Assembly: GCF_017068395.1 (NCBI RefSeq)
Contig: NZ_CP070619.1
Span: forward strand, 4,216,001 to 4,280,000
DNA: 64,000 nt
From: Rhodococcus pseudokoreensis
GTDB taxonomy: Bacteria; Actinomycetota; Actinomycetes; Mycobacteriales; Mycobacteriaceae
Direction: 5' to 3'
Of the stretch, positions 45,921 to 55,756 are shown in pieces. Below the pieces are notes generated by a model. That model was not told the origin of the DNA and ran no database searches. It saw nothing but the letters and a program-made list of their open reading frames with translations. Positions within the stretch are counted from its first letter, which is position 1; each line of letters begins with the position of its first letter. A program made the translations under genes and the position numbers.

Positions 45921-46766
45921 TCAAGTGTAGCTGTAAAGGTAGTCGGCGAAGGTCTGCGGCGGGCGCCCGGTGAGCGCCTCGACGTCGCCCGTCACCACCG
46001 CCAACTCGCCGGCCGCGATCGCTGCGTACGAGGTCACCCACCCTGCGACCTCGAAGTCCGGGGCCCCGTAGTGGGCCCGGGACGCGTACGCCTCGTCCAG
46101 GGTCTCGTTCTCGAAACGCACCGAACGTCCGGTCACCCTCGTGATCGTCTCCGCGGCCTCGGTGAGGGTGAACGCGTCGGGTCCGGTCAGCCGGTAGGTG
46201 ACGCTGTCGTGGTCGCCGTTACCGGTGGTGAGCACGGCCGTCACCGCATCCGCGACGTCGTCGGGCGCCACCGCGCTCACCCGGCCGTCCCCGGCGGGTC
46301 CCCGGATGACGCCCTGATCGTCGGCCATCAGCGGAATCATCGACTGATACCAGCCGTCCTGCAGGAACGTGAACTTCAGGCCGCTCTCCCGGATGTGCTG
46401 CTCCGTGAAGTAGTGGTCGCGGCCGAACGTGAACGTGCACTCGGGCGCCGCACCCAGAAACGACAGGTAGACGATCCGCTCCACCCCGGCGGCACGGGCC
46501 GCGTCCACAGCGGTGCGGTGCTCCTCGCGCCGGGTCGCGCTCTCGTGACCCGAGACGAGGAACAGCAACCGGACGCCGTCCAGCGCGGCCGTCATCGCCG
46601 GACCGTCGGCGTACGTGGCCACGGCGAACGCGGAGTCGAAATGCTCGGCCAGCGGCTCGAGCCGCTGCGCGTTCCGCCCGATCAGCCGCACACCCGCGCC
46701 GCCGCCGAGCCTCTCGAGCACCTTGCCGCCGACGGACCCGGTGGCTCCAGTCACTGCAATGGTCAT
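45921..46766 (-). CDS. NmrA-like NAD(P)-binding family protein
   Basis: Atypical short-chain dehydrogenase-fold protein of 281 residues. The nucleotide motif is [11 protein letters not shown] near the N-terminus, followed by the NmrA-type pattern [10 protein letters not shown] and [15 protein letters not shown]. The canonical YxxxK dyad is not obvious, so it could sense NAD(P) redox state or reduce a quinone or azo substrate. The ATG at 46766 (MTIAVTG) is preferred to the ATG nine bases upstream. It is divergent from rraA (41-base gap) and upstream of the TetR gene. Confidence 0.87.
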   Translation of the reverse strand: MTIAVTGATGSVGGKVLERLGGGAGVRLIGRNAQRLEPLAEHFDSAFAVATYADGPAMTAALDGVRLLFLVSGHESATRREEHRTAVDAARAAGVERIVYLSFLGAAPECTFTFGRDHYFTEQHIRESGLKFTFLQDGWYQSMIPLMADDQGVIRGPAGDGRVSAVAPDDVADAVTAVLTTGNGDHDSVTYRLTGPDAFTLTEAAETITRVTGRSVRFENETLDEAYASRAHYGAPDFEVAGWVTSYAAIAAGELAVVTGDVEALTGRPPQTFADYLYSYT

Positions 46767-46807
46767 GGCTCGCATTCTCCCAGCGCCGGACCTCTATCCT
46801 GGCGCGT

Positions 46808-47278
46808 ATGACTGAACCCGTGGCAACCGCTGACCTGGCAGACGAGATCGGACCCGACATCCGGAGCTGCGACACGCAGTTCATCCAGTTCGGCGGCCGT
46901 GAAGTGTTCTCCGGCCCCATCACCACCATCAAGTGCTTCCAGGACAACCTGCTGGTCAAGCAGACCCTCGGCGAGCCCGGCAACGGCGGCGTCCTCGTGG
47001 TCGACGGCGACGCCAGCATCCACACCGCACTGGTCGGCGACATCATCGCCGGTCGCGGCGTCGACAACGGCTGGGCCGGCGTGATCGTCAACGGTGCGGT
47101 CCGCGACTCGGCGATCCTGAAGACCCTGGACATCGGCGTCAAGGCACTCGGCACCAACCCCCGCAAGAGCACCCAGACCGGCTCCGGTGAGAAGAACGTC
47201 CCGATCGAGATCGGCGGCGTGACGTTCAACCCCGGCGAGACCGTCTACAGCGATCAGGACGGCGTCGTCGTCCGCTGA
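46808..47278 (+). CDS. rraA: RraA family protein
   Basis: A 156-residue protein with the RraA ring-forming fold: [58 protein letters not shown] and the GAVRDSAIL segment with the conserved Arg-Asp. RraA inhibits RNase E in enteric bacteria, but close relatives are 4-hydroxy-4-methyl-2-oxoglutarate aldolases; the GDxxAxxA and RD positions for metal/pyruvate binding are needed to decide and are only partly evident here. It precedes the M20 peptidase gene by 23 bases. Confidence 0.9.
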   Translation: MTEPVATADLADEIGPDIRSCDTQFIQFGGREVFSGPITTIKCFQDNLLVKQTLGEPGNGGVLVVDGDASIHTALVGDIIAGRGVDNGWAGVIVNGAVRDSAILKTLDIGVKALGTNPRKSTQTGSGEKNVPIEIGGVTFNPGETVYSDQDGVVVR

Positions 47279-47301
47279 GTCTGAATTTCGAGGAGGCGTT
47301 G

Positions 47302-48657
47302 ATGTCCGACGAAATCCGTTCCAAGGTGGCCGCGCTGATGCCCACGGCGCGTGACGAACTCGCCGAACTGGTAGCCATGCGGTCGGTGGCCGATCCGCGG
47401 CAGTTCCCACCGGAGGAGTGCGTTCGCGCCGCCGAATGGGTCAAGGACGCGTTCGTCGGAGCCGGAATCGGACACGTCGAACTGATCGAGACGTCCGACG
47501 GTTCACACGCCGTCGTCGGACATCAACCCGCGCCGGACGGCGCCCCGACGGTGCTGCTGTACTGCCACTACGACGTTCAACCGCCCGGCGACGAGAAACT
47601 CTGGCACACCGACCCGTTCACCCTCACCGAGCGGGACGGGCGCTGGTACGGGCGCGGCGCGGCCGACTGCAAGGGCAACATCGTGATGCACCTGCTGGCG
47701 CTGCGCGCACTCGGCACCCCGTTCCCCGTCGGCATCCGAATCGTCGCCGAAGGGTCCGAGGAAATGGGCACCGGCGGGCTCGAGAACCTCGTCGAGGCCA
47801 GGCCCGAACTGTTCGACGCCGCCATGATCCTCGTCGTCGACACCGGGAACGCCGCCGTCGGCAGACCCACCGTCACCACCACACTGCGCGGCATCGCGAA
47901 CGTGGTCGTGCACGTCGAGACCTTGGCCGGGGAGGTCCATTCGGGCATGTACGGCGGTCCGGCCCCCGACGCGCTCGCCGCGCTCGTCCAGATGCTCGCC
48001 ACGCTGCGTGACACGGACGGCAACACCGTCGTCGACGGCCTCGAATCGGACCAGACGTGGTCGGGCGTCGACTACCCCGAGGCCCAGTTCCGCACGGACG
48101 CCGGGGTGCTCGACGGTGTCGGTCTCGCCGGTTCCGGGTCCGTCGCCGACGCCGTGTGGGCCCGGCCGGCCCTGACGATCCTCGGCATCGACTGCCCGCC
48201 CGTGGTCGGCTCCGCCGCCGCCATCGCGCCGCGCGCCTCGGCCCGCCTCAACCTGCGGGTACCGCCCGGCATGGACCCGCAGAGGGCGCAGGACGCGCTC
48301 GCCGCGCACCTCCAGAACGCCGCACCGTGGAATGCGCGGGTGACGGTGGAACACGAAGCGGTGGGCTCCCCGTTCCGCGCGACCACGGACGGTCCCGGGT
48401 ACGTCGCCCTCGGCGCAGCGATGGAGGAGGCGTTCGGGAAAGACCTCGGAACCGCCGGGCAGGGCGGCTCCATCCCGCTGTGCAACGTCTTCTCGGCCAT
48501 GATCCCGGCGGCGGAGATCGCCCTGATCGGGGTGGAGGAACCGCGCTGCCTCATCCACGCCCCCAACGAGAGTGTGGATCCCAGCGAAATCGAGAACCTC
48601 GCCGTCGCCGAGGCACTGTTCCTGCAGCGGTTCGCGACCGCGGGCCGTCAGGACTGA
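47302..48657 (+). CDS. M20 family dipeptidase
   Basis: Zinc-dependent peptidase of 451 residues. Metal ligands are visible as His89-x-Asp91 (YCHYDVQP), the bridging Asp in AADCKGN, the Glu153-Glu154 pair in EGSEEMGTGG, and Asp in VVDTGN. The dimerisation (lid) domain is inserted in the middle (about residues 190-350). It probably hydrolyses dipeptides or N-acyl amino acids in the cytosol. The start follows AGGAGG. The last 10 bases overlap the convergent S4-domain gene. Confidence 0.93.
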   Translation: MSDEIRSKVAALMPTARDELAELVAMRSVADPRQFPPEECVRAAEWVKDAFVGAGIGHVELIETSDGSHAVVGHQPAPDGAPTVLLYCHYDVQPPGDEKLWHTDPFTLTERDGRWYGRGAADCKGNIVMHLLALRALGTPFPVGIRIVAEGSEEMGTGGLENLVEARPELFDAAMILVVDTGNAAVGRPTVTTTLRGIANVVVHVETLAGEVHSGMYGGPAPDALAALVQMLATLRDTDGNTVVDGLESDQTWSGVDYPEAQFRTDAGVLDGVGLAGSGSVADAVWARPALTILGIDCPPVVGSAAAIAPRASARLNLRVPPGMDPQRAQDALAAHLQNAAPWNARVTVEHEAVGSPFRATTDGPGYVALGAAMEEAFGKDLGTAGQGGSIPLCNVFSAMIPAAEIALIGVEEPRCLIHAPNESVDPSEIENLAVAEALFLQRFATAGRQD

Positions 48658-48875
48658 GAACTCACCCGAGCCGTCATCCCACCGATCTCCACGACGTCCC
48701 CGTCCCGCAACTGACGGCCCCGCCGCACCTCGACCTCACCGTTCACCGACACGAGTCCGTCGGCGATCACTTCCTTCGCCTCGGCCCCCGACTCGATGAG
48801 GTTGGCGAGCTTCAGGAATTGGCCGAGACGGATGGATTCGTCGCGGATCGGCACGGCGTCGTGAATGTCGGACAT
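48648..48875 (-). CDS. S4 domain RNA-binding protein
   Basis: A 75-residue protein consisting almost entirely of an S4 RNA-binding fold: IRLGQFLKLANLIESGAEAK, EVIADGLVSVNGEVEVRRGR and QLRDGDVVEIGG, as in YbcJ-like proteins. It may bind rRNA or stalled ribosome components. The ATG at 48875 is used; a start 18 codons upstream is possible. Its 3' end overlaps the M20 gene by 10 bases in convergent orientation. Confidence 0.88.
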   Translation of the reverse strand: MSDIHDAVPIRDESIRLGQFLKLANLIESGAEAKEVIADGLVSVNGEVEVRRGRQLRDGDVVEIGGMTARVSSQS

Positions 48876-48985
48876 GCCTCTATCTTCCCTCTTCGCCCAA
48901 ATCGCGGCCCGACGGCTCACACTGAACACTGGAACATCTGTCTCCCGTGATCGGTACGTATCTCTTGCCGGGAAGGAAACGCTCG

Positions 48986-51900
48986 ATGTCAGCTAGCACC
49001 GAGACCCACCACGCGTCCGAGGCCGACCTCACCGCACCACGGCCCCGGCCCGCACTCGGCTCGAAGAACGGGCGCCTGCACCAGGTTCCCCACATCGCGG
49101 GACTGATCCTGGGCGTCTTCTCGGTGCTCGTGTTCCTGTGGAGCATCTCGCCGGTACTGCGCTACTACGTGCACGTGCCGCGGGAGTACATCGACACCTA
49201 CTACTTCGACGCGCCCGACACCAGCCTGTCGTGGGCGTTGGTGGTCGCGCTGCTCGCGGCGGCGCTGGCGAGCCGCAAGCGCATCGCGTGGTGGCTGCTG
49301 ACGATCTACCTGACTCTCATCCTGATCACCAACGTGATCGTGAGCATCACCGACCGGAACGTGAACGCCATGGTCGCCGCCGTGGTCCAGGTGGTGCTGA
49401 TCGGCATCCTGATCGCGGCCCGGCCCGAGTTCTACACCCGGGTCCGGCGCGGCGCCGGCTGGAAAGCGCTGGGCGTGCTCATCGTCGGTCTCGCCATCGG
49501 CACCCTCGTCGGGTGGGCGCTCGTCGAACTGTTCCCCGGCACCCTGCCGCAGGGCGAGCGTTTCCTGTGGGCGCTCAACCGCGTGACCGCGCTCGCCGCC
49601 GCCGACAACGAACAATTCAGCGGTCGACCACACGGATTCGTCAACACCCTCCTCGGCCTGTTCGGCGCGATCGCCCTGCTGGCCGCCGTCATCACGCTGT
49701 TCCGCGCCCAGCGCTCCCACAACGCGCTCACCGGTAACGACGAATCGGCGTTGCGCGGACTGCTGTTGCAGTACGGCGCCGACGACTCCCTCGGCTACTT
49801 CGCCACCCGCCGCGACAAGGCCGTCGTGTTCGCGCCCAGCGGGAAAGCGGCCATCACCTACCGCGTCGAACTGGGCGTGTGCCTGGCCAGCGGCGATCCG
49901 ATCGGCGACCCGGAGGCGTGGCCGCACGCGATCGAGGCGTGGCAGGCGCTCGCGTCCCAATACGGTTGGGCCACCGCCGTGATGGGTGCCAGCGAAACCG
50001 GGGCCACCGCCTACAACAAGGCCGGTCTCACCGTCCTCCAACTCGGCGACGAAGCGATCCTCCGCACCCGCGAGTTCAACCTCAGCGGACGCGACATGCG
50101 GCAGGTCCGCCAGGCCGTCACCCGCGTCCGCCGCCAGGGCATCACCGTCCGGATCCGCAGGCACCGCGACGTTCCCGCCGAAGAGATGGCCGAGGCCATC
50201 CGGCTCGCGGACTCGTGGCGGGACACCGAGACCGAGCGCGGCTTCTCGATGGCTCTCGGCCGGCTCGGCGACCGCCTCGACGGCGACTGCCTGCTGGTGG
50301 AGGCCATCGCCGAGGACGGCGAGATCGACGGCATCCTGTCGCTGGTTCCGTGGGGACCCACGGGCGTCTCCCTCGACCTGATGCGCCGCAGGCCGACCTC
50401 CCCCAACGGGGTGGTCGAGCTGATGGTGTCCGAACTGGCCACCACCTCCGACCAATTCGGCATCACCAAGGTGTCGCTGAACTTCGCGGTGTTCCGTTCG
50501 GTCTTCGAGGAGGGCTCCCGCATCGGGGCCGGACCGATCCTGCGGATCTGGCGCTCGATCCTCGTGTTCTTCTCCCGCTGGTGGCAGCTCGAGGCGCTCT
50601 ACCGGTCCAACGTGAAGTACCAGCCGGAGTGGGTGCCGCGGTTCCTCTGCTTCGAGGACAACCGGGAACTGCTGCGCGTCGGATTCGCGTCGGCCGTCGC
50701 GGAAGGATTCGTGACCCTGCCCCGGTTCGGACGTTCCGGCACCCACGACGCCATCGCGCACACCGGCCACCACGCCGCGGTCCCCGCCGCGCTCGTCGCC
50801 GCCGAGGGACTGCACTCCGACGGCAGCGCACCCGGCGAGGGCCTGGCACCGGCGGCGACCGGACCGAAACGTCCCGAGCAGGTTCGCGTCCGGCTCGACA
50901 AGTTGGCCGGCCTCGCGGAACAGGGCATCGACCCCTACCCGGTCGCGTATCCGCCCTCCCACACCGTGACCGAGGCCGTGGAGTCGCCGGAGGGAACGAC
51001 GGTCCGCATCGCCGGCCGCCTGCTCCGGATCCGCGACTACGGCGGCGTGGTGTTCGCGGTGGTCCGGGACTGGTCCGGCGACATCCAGATCCTCGTCGAC
51101 GAGGCCCGGGTGGGTACCGACCGAATCCGGGCGTTCGCCGCCGAATTCGACCTCGGTGACCTCGTCGAGGTCGCCGGCGTCATCGGATACAGCCGTCGCG
51201 GTGCGCTGTCGCTGCTCGCGAACGAGTGGCGCATGACCGGCAAGTGCCTGCACCCCCTGCCCGACAAGTGGAAGGGCCTGTCCGACCCGGAGACCCGGGT
51301 GCGGCAGCGGTACGTCGACCTCGCCATCAACTCCGACGCCCGCCGCCTGCTCGAGGCCCGCAGCGCCGTCGTGAAGTCGCTGCGAGATTCGCTCGGCGGA
51401 CGCGGTTTCCTCGAGGTGGAGACCCCGATCCTGCAGCAGGTGCACGGCGGCGCGAACGCGGCCCCGTTCCTCACCCATATCAACGCGTACAACCTGGACC
51501 TGTATCTGCGGATCGCGCCGGAGCTGTATCTCAAGCGGCTGTGCGTCGCCGGCATGGAGAAGGTGTTCGAGATCGGCCGCGTCTTCCGCAACGAGGGCGT
51601 CGATTTCAAGCACAACCCCGAATTCACGATCCTCGAGGCGTACGAGGCGCACAGCGACTACGAGAAGATGATGGTCCTGTGCCGGGAGCTCATCCAGACC
51701 GCGGCGGTCGCGGCGTACGGGCGCGAGATCATCATGCGGCCCGGCCCCGACGGCACGCTGGTGGAGGTCGACATCTCCGGCGAATGGCCCGTCAAGACGA
51801 TGCACCAGGCGGTCGCCGAGAAACTCGGCGTCGACGTCTCCCCCGAGACGCCGCTCGCGGAACTGCAACGGCTCTGCGACGAGCACGAGATCCCGTACCA

Positions 51901-52327
51901 GTCGGCGTGGGACGCGGGCGCCGTGGCACAGGAGATGTACGAGCACCTGGTGGAGGACTACACCGAGTTCCCCACGTTCTACACCAACTTCCCCACGTCG
52001 ATGTCGCCGCTGACGCGTCCGCACCCCACTATTCCGGGGGTCGCGGCCAAATGGGACCTCGTCGCGTGGGGCGTCGAACTCGGCACCGCCTACAGCGAAC
52101 TCACCGACCCGGTCGATCAGCGGAACCGGCTCACCGAGCAGTCGATGCTCGCGGCAGGCGGCGACGAGGAGGCGATGGAACTCGACGAGGATTTCCTGCA
52201 GGCCCTCGAGCACGCCATGCCACCGACGGGTGGGCTCGGCATGGGCGTCGACCGGGTGGTCATGCTCATCACCGGCGGCAGTATCCGCGAAACCCTCGCC
52301 TTCCCCCTGGCCAAGCCGAGGCAATGA
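48986..52327 (+). CDS. lysX: Bifunctional lysylphosphatidylglycerol synthetase / lysyl-tRNA synthetase LysX
   Basis: A 1,113-residue fusion. An N-terminal membrane region of about seven helices (about 30-250) is followed by the DUF2156 lysyltransferase domain (about 260-570), then a lysyl-tRNA synthetase from about residue 627 with an OB-fold anticodon domain and class II motifs (motif 2 [14 protein letters not shown], motif 3 [11 protein letters not shown]). It makes Lys-tRNA and transfers lysine to phosphatidylglycerol, giving positive membrane charge and resistance to cationic peptides. The ATG at 48986 with AAGGAAA upstream is chosen. Its stop overlaps the DUF998 gene (ATGA). Confidence 0.96.
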   Translation: MSASTETHHASEADLTAPRPRPALGSKNGRLHQVPHIAGLILGVFSVLVFLWSISPVLRYYVHVPREYIDTYYFDAPDTSLSWALVVALLAAALASRKRIAWWLLTIYLTLILITNVIVSITDRNVNAMVAAVVQVVLIGILIAARPEFYTRVRRGAGWKALGVLIVGLAIGTLVGWALVELFPGTLPQGERFLWALNRVTALAAADNEQFSGRPHGFVNTLLGLFGAIALLAAVITLFRAQRSHNALTGNDESALRGLLLQYGADDSLGYFATRRDKAVVFAPSGKAAITYRVELGVCLASGDPIGDPEAWPHAIEAWQALASQYGWATAVMGASETGATAYNKAGLTVLQLGDEAILRTREFNLSGRDMRQVRQAVTRVRRQGITVRIRRHRDVPAEEMAEAIRLADSWRDTETERGFSMALGRLGDRLDGDCLLVEAIAEDGEIDGILSLVPWGPTGVSLDLMRRRPTSPNGVVELMVSELATTSDQFGITKVSLNFAVFRSVFEEGSRIGAGPILRIWRSILVFFSRWWQLEALYRSNVKYQPEWVPRFLCFEDNRELLRVGFASAVAEGFVTLPRFGRSGTHDAIAHTGHHAAVPAALVAAEGLHSDGSAPGEGLAPAATGPKRPEQVRVRLDKLAGLAEQGIDPYPVAYPPSHTVTEAVESPEGTTVRIAGRLLRIRDYGGVVFAVVRDWSGDIQILVDEARVGTDRIRAFAAEFDLGDLVEVAGVIGYSRRGALSLLANEWRMTGKCLHPLPDKWKGLSDPETRVRQRYVDLAINSDARRLLEARSAVVKSLRDSLGGRGFLEVETPILQQVHGGANAAPFLTHINAYNLDLYLRIAPELYLKRLCVAGMEKVFEIGRVFRNEGVDFKHNPEFTILEAYEAHSDYEKMMVLCRELIQTAAVAAYGREIIMRPGPDGTLVEVDISGEWPVKTMHQAVAEKLGVDVSPETPLAELQRLCDEHEIPYQSAWDAGAVAQEMYEHLVEDYTEFPTFYTNFPTSMSPLTRPHPTIPGVAAKWDLVAWGVELGTAYSELTDPVDQRNRLTEQSMLAAGGDEEAMELDEDFLQALEHAMPPTGGLGMGVDRVVMLITGGSIRETLAFPLAKPRQ

Positions 52328-53004
52328 CCGCCCGTGGCCGGGTGGCCGTCGCGGCTCTGCTGATCCTCGGCGCCGTCGGCTACGCGTCGTGGCTGCTCGA
52401 ATTCGTCCTCGACACCGGCATCGACCCGCTGCGGGGGTTCGCGAGCGAACTCGCCGCCGCGGACCAGCCGTACGGATTCGTGTTCCGCACCAGCGACCTG
52501 GTGACCGGATGCATCGTCGCCGTGGCCGGGGTACTCGGACTGTCGCGGTACTCGCAGGGCTGGGTGACGGCGGTCGGGTGGATCGGGCTGATCGTGTTCG
52601 CTGTCGCGACCATCGCCGATTCGCGCCTGCCGATGAGTTGTGCGGCCACCACCGACGCCATGTGCGCCGCGCGTGAGTCCGCCGGGCACCTGCCCCTGAC
52701 CCACGATTTGCACGCCGTGACCAGCGCGTCCGCGTCGACGGGCGCCGTCGTGTCGAGCCTCGCGTTCCTGTTGGCCGCGTTCCGGTACGGCTGGCCGGCC
52801 TGGCTGAAAGTGACCGGCGTGGCCGTGGCGATCGTGTTCATCGGGGGCACGGTGTGGACGCTGACGGCCGCCGGACTACGCGGCGAACAGGACGCGTGGC
52901 TCGGGCTCGGCCAGCGCGTTCAACTGCTCGCGTTCTGCGGGTGGCTGATCTTCGTGGCACTCAGCGTGATTCACGTCACCCCGGAAAAGGATGGTTCCAC
53001 GTGA
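52324..53004 (+). CDS. DUF998 family membrane protein
   Basis: A 226-residue membrane protein with about six helices, as in DUF998. Conserved charged/polar positions in the extracellular loops (FEL/ASELA region, [24 protein letters not shown]) give the family pattern. Start overlaps lysX stop (ATGA), so it is translationally coupled to LysX and likely shares its membrane-modification role; no catalytic role is known. Its stop overlaps the next GTG. Confidence 0.88.
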   Translation: MTARGRVAVAALLILGAVGYASWLLEFVLDTGIDPLRGFASELAAADQPYGFVFRTSDLVTGCIVAVAGVLGLSRYSQGWVTAVGWIGLIVFAVATIADSRLPMSCAATTDAMCAARESAGHLPLTHDLHAVTSASASTGAVVSSLAFLLAAFRYGWPAWLKVTGVAVAIVFIGGTVWTLTAAGLRGEQDAWLGLGQRVQLLAFCGWLIFVALSVIHVTPEKDGST

Positions 53005-53837
53005 AACGTCCTGGGGAAATGGTCGTCGGTGTGCACGTGGTGGTCGACGGCGACGGACCACCCGTCGTCCTCTACGGCGGCCTCGGCGGGAACTGGTTCG
53101 ACTGGGACGACGTGGTGGAACAGCTGTCCGGGACCTGCCTCGTCGTGCGGATCGATCGTCCCGGGTACGGACTCAGTCCCCCGTCCGGCGATCGACCGTC
53201 CGCTCGCGGCGAGGCCGACCGAATCGCCGACGTCCTCGACGCGCTACGGGTGACCACCCCGGCCGTGCTCGTGGGCCACTCGCTCGGCGGCATCTACGTC
53301 GAAGCGTTCGCGCGGCTGTACCCCGAGCGAACCGGCGGCGTGATTCTGCTGGACGCCACCGTCACCACCCGTCCGCACCGCGTGATCCCGACCCGGTGGC
53401 GCGTCACGGCGGGCCGGCGAGTGGCCCGGGCGGCCAGCGCGGCCGGACTGCAGAAACTTCTCGGCCCCACGGTCCGCCGGATCCTGAACCATTCGACCCC
53501 GCCCGACGGGCTCGCCCCGGACACCCGCCGGTGGGTCGAGCGGATCTACCGCGAGCCCGCCTACCTCGAATCGTCGATCGTCGAGAACGCGTCGTACCCG
53601 GCGCTGGCCCAGGAACTGGCCGCGCTGCGCGACACCACGACGATCACGGCGCCCATCGTCGTGGCCGCCGCCCACACCGGCCGCCCGACGCCCTGGGGGT
53701 CGGCGTGGATCCGCACGCAGAAGCAGTTCGCACACTTCCTGGGTGCCAGGTTCCGCGTCGTGCGCCCCGCGCACCACCACGCGATGATCGATCAGCCCGG
53801 CCAGATCGCGGCGCTGGTGCGGCAGCTGGCAAGCTGA
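53001..53837 (+). CDS. Alpha/beta hydrolase
   Basis: A 278-residue serine hydrolase with GGLGGNWFDWDDVVEQLSG (oxyanion region), the nucleophile elbow VGHSLGG and a C-terminal His in RPAHHHAMIDQP. The GTG at 53001 overlaps the DUF998 stop by four bases; an ATG at 53019 is an alternative. Coupled position after lysX and DUF998 suggests a lipid- or envelope-related ester substrate, but none is shown. Confidence 0.88.
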   Translation: MKRPGEMVVGVHVVVDGDGPPVVLYGGLGGNWFDWDDVVEQLSGTCLVVRIDRPGYGLSPPSGDRPSARGEADRIADVLDALRVTTPAVLVGHSLGGIYVEAFARLYPERTGGVILLDATVTTRPHRVIPTRWRVTAGRRVARAASAAGLQKLLGPTVRRILNHSTPPDGLAPDTRRWVERIYREPAYLESSIVENASYPALAQELAALRDTTTITAPIVVAAAHTGRPTPWGSAWIRTQKQFAHFLGARFRVVRPAHHHAMIDQPGQIAALVRQLAS

Positions 53838-53842
53838 GGTGC

Positions 53843-54442
53843 GTGCAACTGCTATTGATCCGCCACGCGCTGCCCGAGCTCGTCACCACGTCCGGCGTGC
53901 GCGCGGACCCCGCACTGACCGAGGAAGGTCACGCCCAGGCCAAGCGGCTGCCCGCCGCGCTGGCCCCGTACCGCATCGCCCGGATCGTGAGCAGCCCGCA
54001 ACGACGCGCACTCGAGACCGCGGCGCCGGTCGCCGAGGCGCTCAACCTTCCCGTCACCGAATACGTCGGTCTCGCGGAATACGACTACGATCTCGACCAC
54101 TACATCCCGTTCCACGAGGCGGAGGCACGGGCGCCGGAGGCCTACGCCCGCATCCGGGCAGGCGAGTTCCCGAAGTCCGTCGACGCCGACGCATTCCGCA
54201 CCAGGGTGTTCGACTCCCTCGGCCGCATCGTCGACGAGTCCGGCCACGAGGACACCGTCGCGGTGTTCGCCCACGGCGGCGTCATCAACGTGTTCCTGCA
54301 GGAGCTTCTCGGCCTCGACCGGCCCCTCGTGTTCCCGATCGAGTACGTGTCCGTGACGCGGGTGCTCGTCTCCCGCAGCGGTGAGCGGCGGGTGGCGTCG
54401 GTCAACGAGACCGGCCACGTCCGGGACATGCTGCGCCGGTAA
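53843..54442 (+). CDS. Histidine phosphatase (phosphoglycerate mutase-like)
   Basis: A 199-residue protein of the histidine phosphatase superfamily. The catalytic RHG-type motif appears as LLIRHALPE with the phospho-accepting His, followed by SPQRRALETAAPVAE (second Arg), and the second His lies in VAVFAHGGVINVF. Substrate ranges from sugars to nucleotides; it could be a broad phosphatase. The GTG at 53843 is five bases after the hydrolase gene, so it is the fourth gene of the lysX transcript. It is convergent with the Hsp70-like gene. Confidence 0.9.
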   Translation: MQLLLIRHALPELVTTSGVRADPALTEEGHAQAKRLPAALAPYRIARIVSSPQRRALETAAPVAEALNLPVTEYVGLAEYDYDLDHYIPFHEAEARAPEAYARIRAGEFPKSVDADAFRTRVFDSLGRIVDESGHEDTVAVFAHGGVINVFLQELLGLDRPLVFPIEYVSVTRVLVSRSGERRVASVNETGHVRDMLRR

Positions 54443-54458
54443 AACCCGCTCCGAACCG

Positions 54459-55685
54459 CTAGAGGCCCGGAATCCGGGGCAGCGGAGGCAACGGCGGGGG
54501 CGGCGGGAGGGTCGGCAGCTGAATCTGCGGTAGACCGGGAATGAGGGGCTGCGGGGCGGGGGCCGGTGCGGGCGCGGGATCCGGCACGCTCGCCTCCTCC
54601 TGGGCCGGCTCCGGAATCGACACCGCGGCCGGCGGCGGCGCCACCGGTGACGGCGTCGGCGACGGAGCCGCCTCCTCGGCGCTCGGCTGCGTGGCGGCTG
54701 GTCGTGCCTCGCCCTCGGCGCCCCGCACCTGGTTGCCGAAGCCGAGACCGAGACCGATCACCGCGACGACCGCCAGCGCACCACCGACCAGCGCACCGGC
54801 CCGGATCACCGGCTTCGCGAACTTCTCGGCGGCCGGTGGTGCCACGGCCCGGCCCGAGTGTTCCTGCGCGAGCACCGCGGCACCCTCCGCCGCGACCAGT
54901 TCGGGTTGTGCGGGCACGATCACCGGAAGCGCGAGCCACGACTCCATCAGCGACGCCACCAGCGGGATGTGCGCACCGCCCCCGATCAGCACCACCGCGT
55001 CCGGTCGGCGCCCGGACGAGTCGATCACCTCACGCGCCAGGCGCGCCGACGCCTCCACCGGGCGGACGATGAGCGAATCGAGATTGTCCTGCGAGAGCAG
55101 CAGCAGACCGCCGTCGCCGGGCACGCACACCGCGGTGTTGGTGGACAGTTCCTCCTTGGCCCGCCGGCAGCGCTCGGTGAGCGCCCACTCCGCGGCCTCG
55201 TCGACCGGGCGGGCAATGCGTTCCTGCTCGAGCTGGTGGTCGCGGATCAAGCGGTCGATGCCGTCGCCGCTGATCTCGTCGGACCGTGCCGCCCCGAGCG
55301 CCTCCCCGGTGAGCCGGTCGACGACCGTGATCGTGAGGCCGGAACTACCCAGGTCGTAGAACACGAGCGTCGAATGGTCGCCGAGCTGTCCCGACGCCTC
55401 GAGCTGCCGGAGCACCGCCGTCACCTCCGGGACCAGCCGGCAGTCGCCCATTGCGGCCTGCACCGCAGCGGCCTGCGCCTGGTCCCGATACGCGACACCG
55501 ATCGCCTGCACCTCGTCGGCTGCGGGGCACTCGGCCATCAGCGTTTCGATGGAGTCCGCGACCAGCTGTTCCGGGTGGGCATGGGCCGAATCCACGGGAA
55601 ATGACCGGAACACGGCACCCTCGTCGTCCGGGTACGCCACGCGCACCGCGCTGGCACCGACCGATACACCGAGAGCTGAAACCAT
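54459..55685 (-). CDS. Hsp70/actin-fold membrane protein with proline-rich tail, copy 2
   Basis: A 408-residue protein. The N-terminal about 280 residues form a shortened Hsp70-like ATPase fold: phosphate-2 motif FYDLGSSGLTIT (109-120) and adenosine motif VVLIGGGAHIPLVASLMESW (231-250). The phosphate-1 region reads LGVSVGASAVR, lacking the Asp of the DnaK GIDLGTT motif. A single membrane helix (about 295-317) is followed by a 90-residue Pro/Ala/Glu-rich tail ending LPRIPGL. No substrate-binding domain or lid is present. It is a tandem paralog of the next gene and shares a 13-bp promoter block. Confidence 0.88.
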   Translation of the reverse strand: MVSALGVSVGASAVRVAYPDDEGAVFRSFPVDSAHAHPEQLVADSIETLMAECPAADEVQAIGVAYRDQAQAAAVQAAMGDCRLVPEVTAVLRQLEASGQLGDHSTLVFYDLGSSGLTITVVDRLTGEALGAARSDEISGDGIDRLIRDHQLEQERIARPVDEAAEWALTERCRRAKEELSTNTAVCVPGDGGLLLLSQDNLDSLIVRPVEASARLAREVIDSSGRRPDAVVLIGGGAHIPLVASLMESWLALPVIVPAQPELVAAEGAAVLAQEHSGRAVAPPAAEKFAKPVIRAGALVGGALAVVAVIGLGLGFGNQVRGAEGEARPAATQPSAEEAAPSPTPSPVAPPPAAVSIPEPAQEEASVPDPAPAPAPAPQPLIPGLPQIQLPTLPPPPPLPPLPRIPGL

Positions 55686-55690
55686 ATGGA

Positions 55691-55703
55691 GACTATAACG
55701 GTT
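55691..55703 (-). promoter_or_regulatory. Conserved promoter block AACCGTTATAGTC, copy 2
   Basis: Read on the minus strand, AACCGTTATAGTC lies six bases before the start codon, with TATAGT resembling a -10 element. The identical 13-mer precedes the paralog at 57242-57254. If TATAGT is the -10, the mRNA would be nearly leaderless. Confidence 0.5.
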
Positions 55704-55756
55704 TGGTCACGACAAGCGTGTCGGGGCCTCGCGACGCCGACCTTCGTTATATCGGC

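Noticed and set aside
48989..52324. 1,111-residue open frame antisense to lysX
   Set aside because: GC-rich third positions keep the opposite strand open. The predicted protein is low-complexity Arg/Gly/Val/Asp-rich without motifs, while the plus-strand frame has clear LysX domains.
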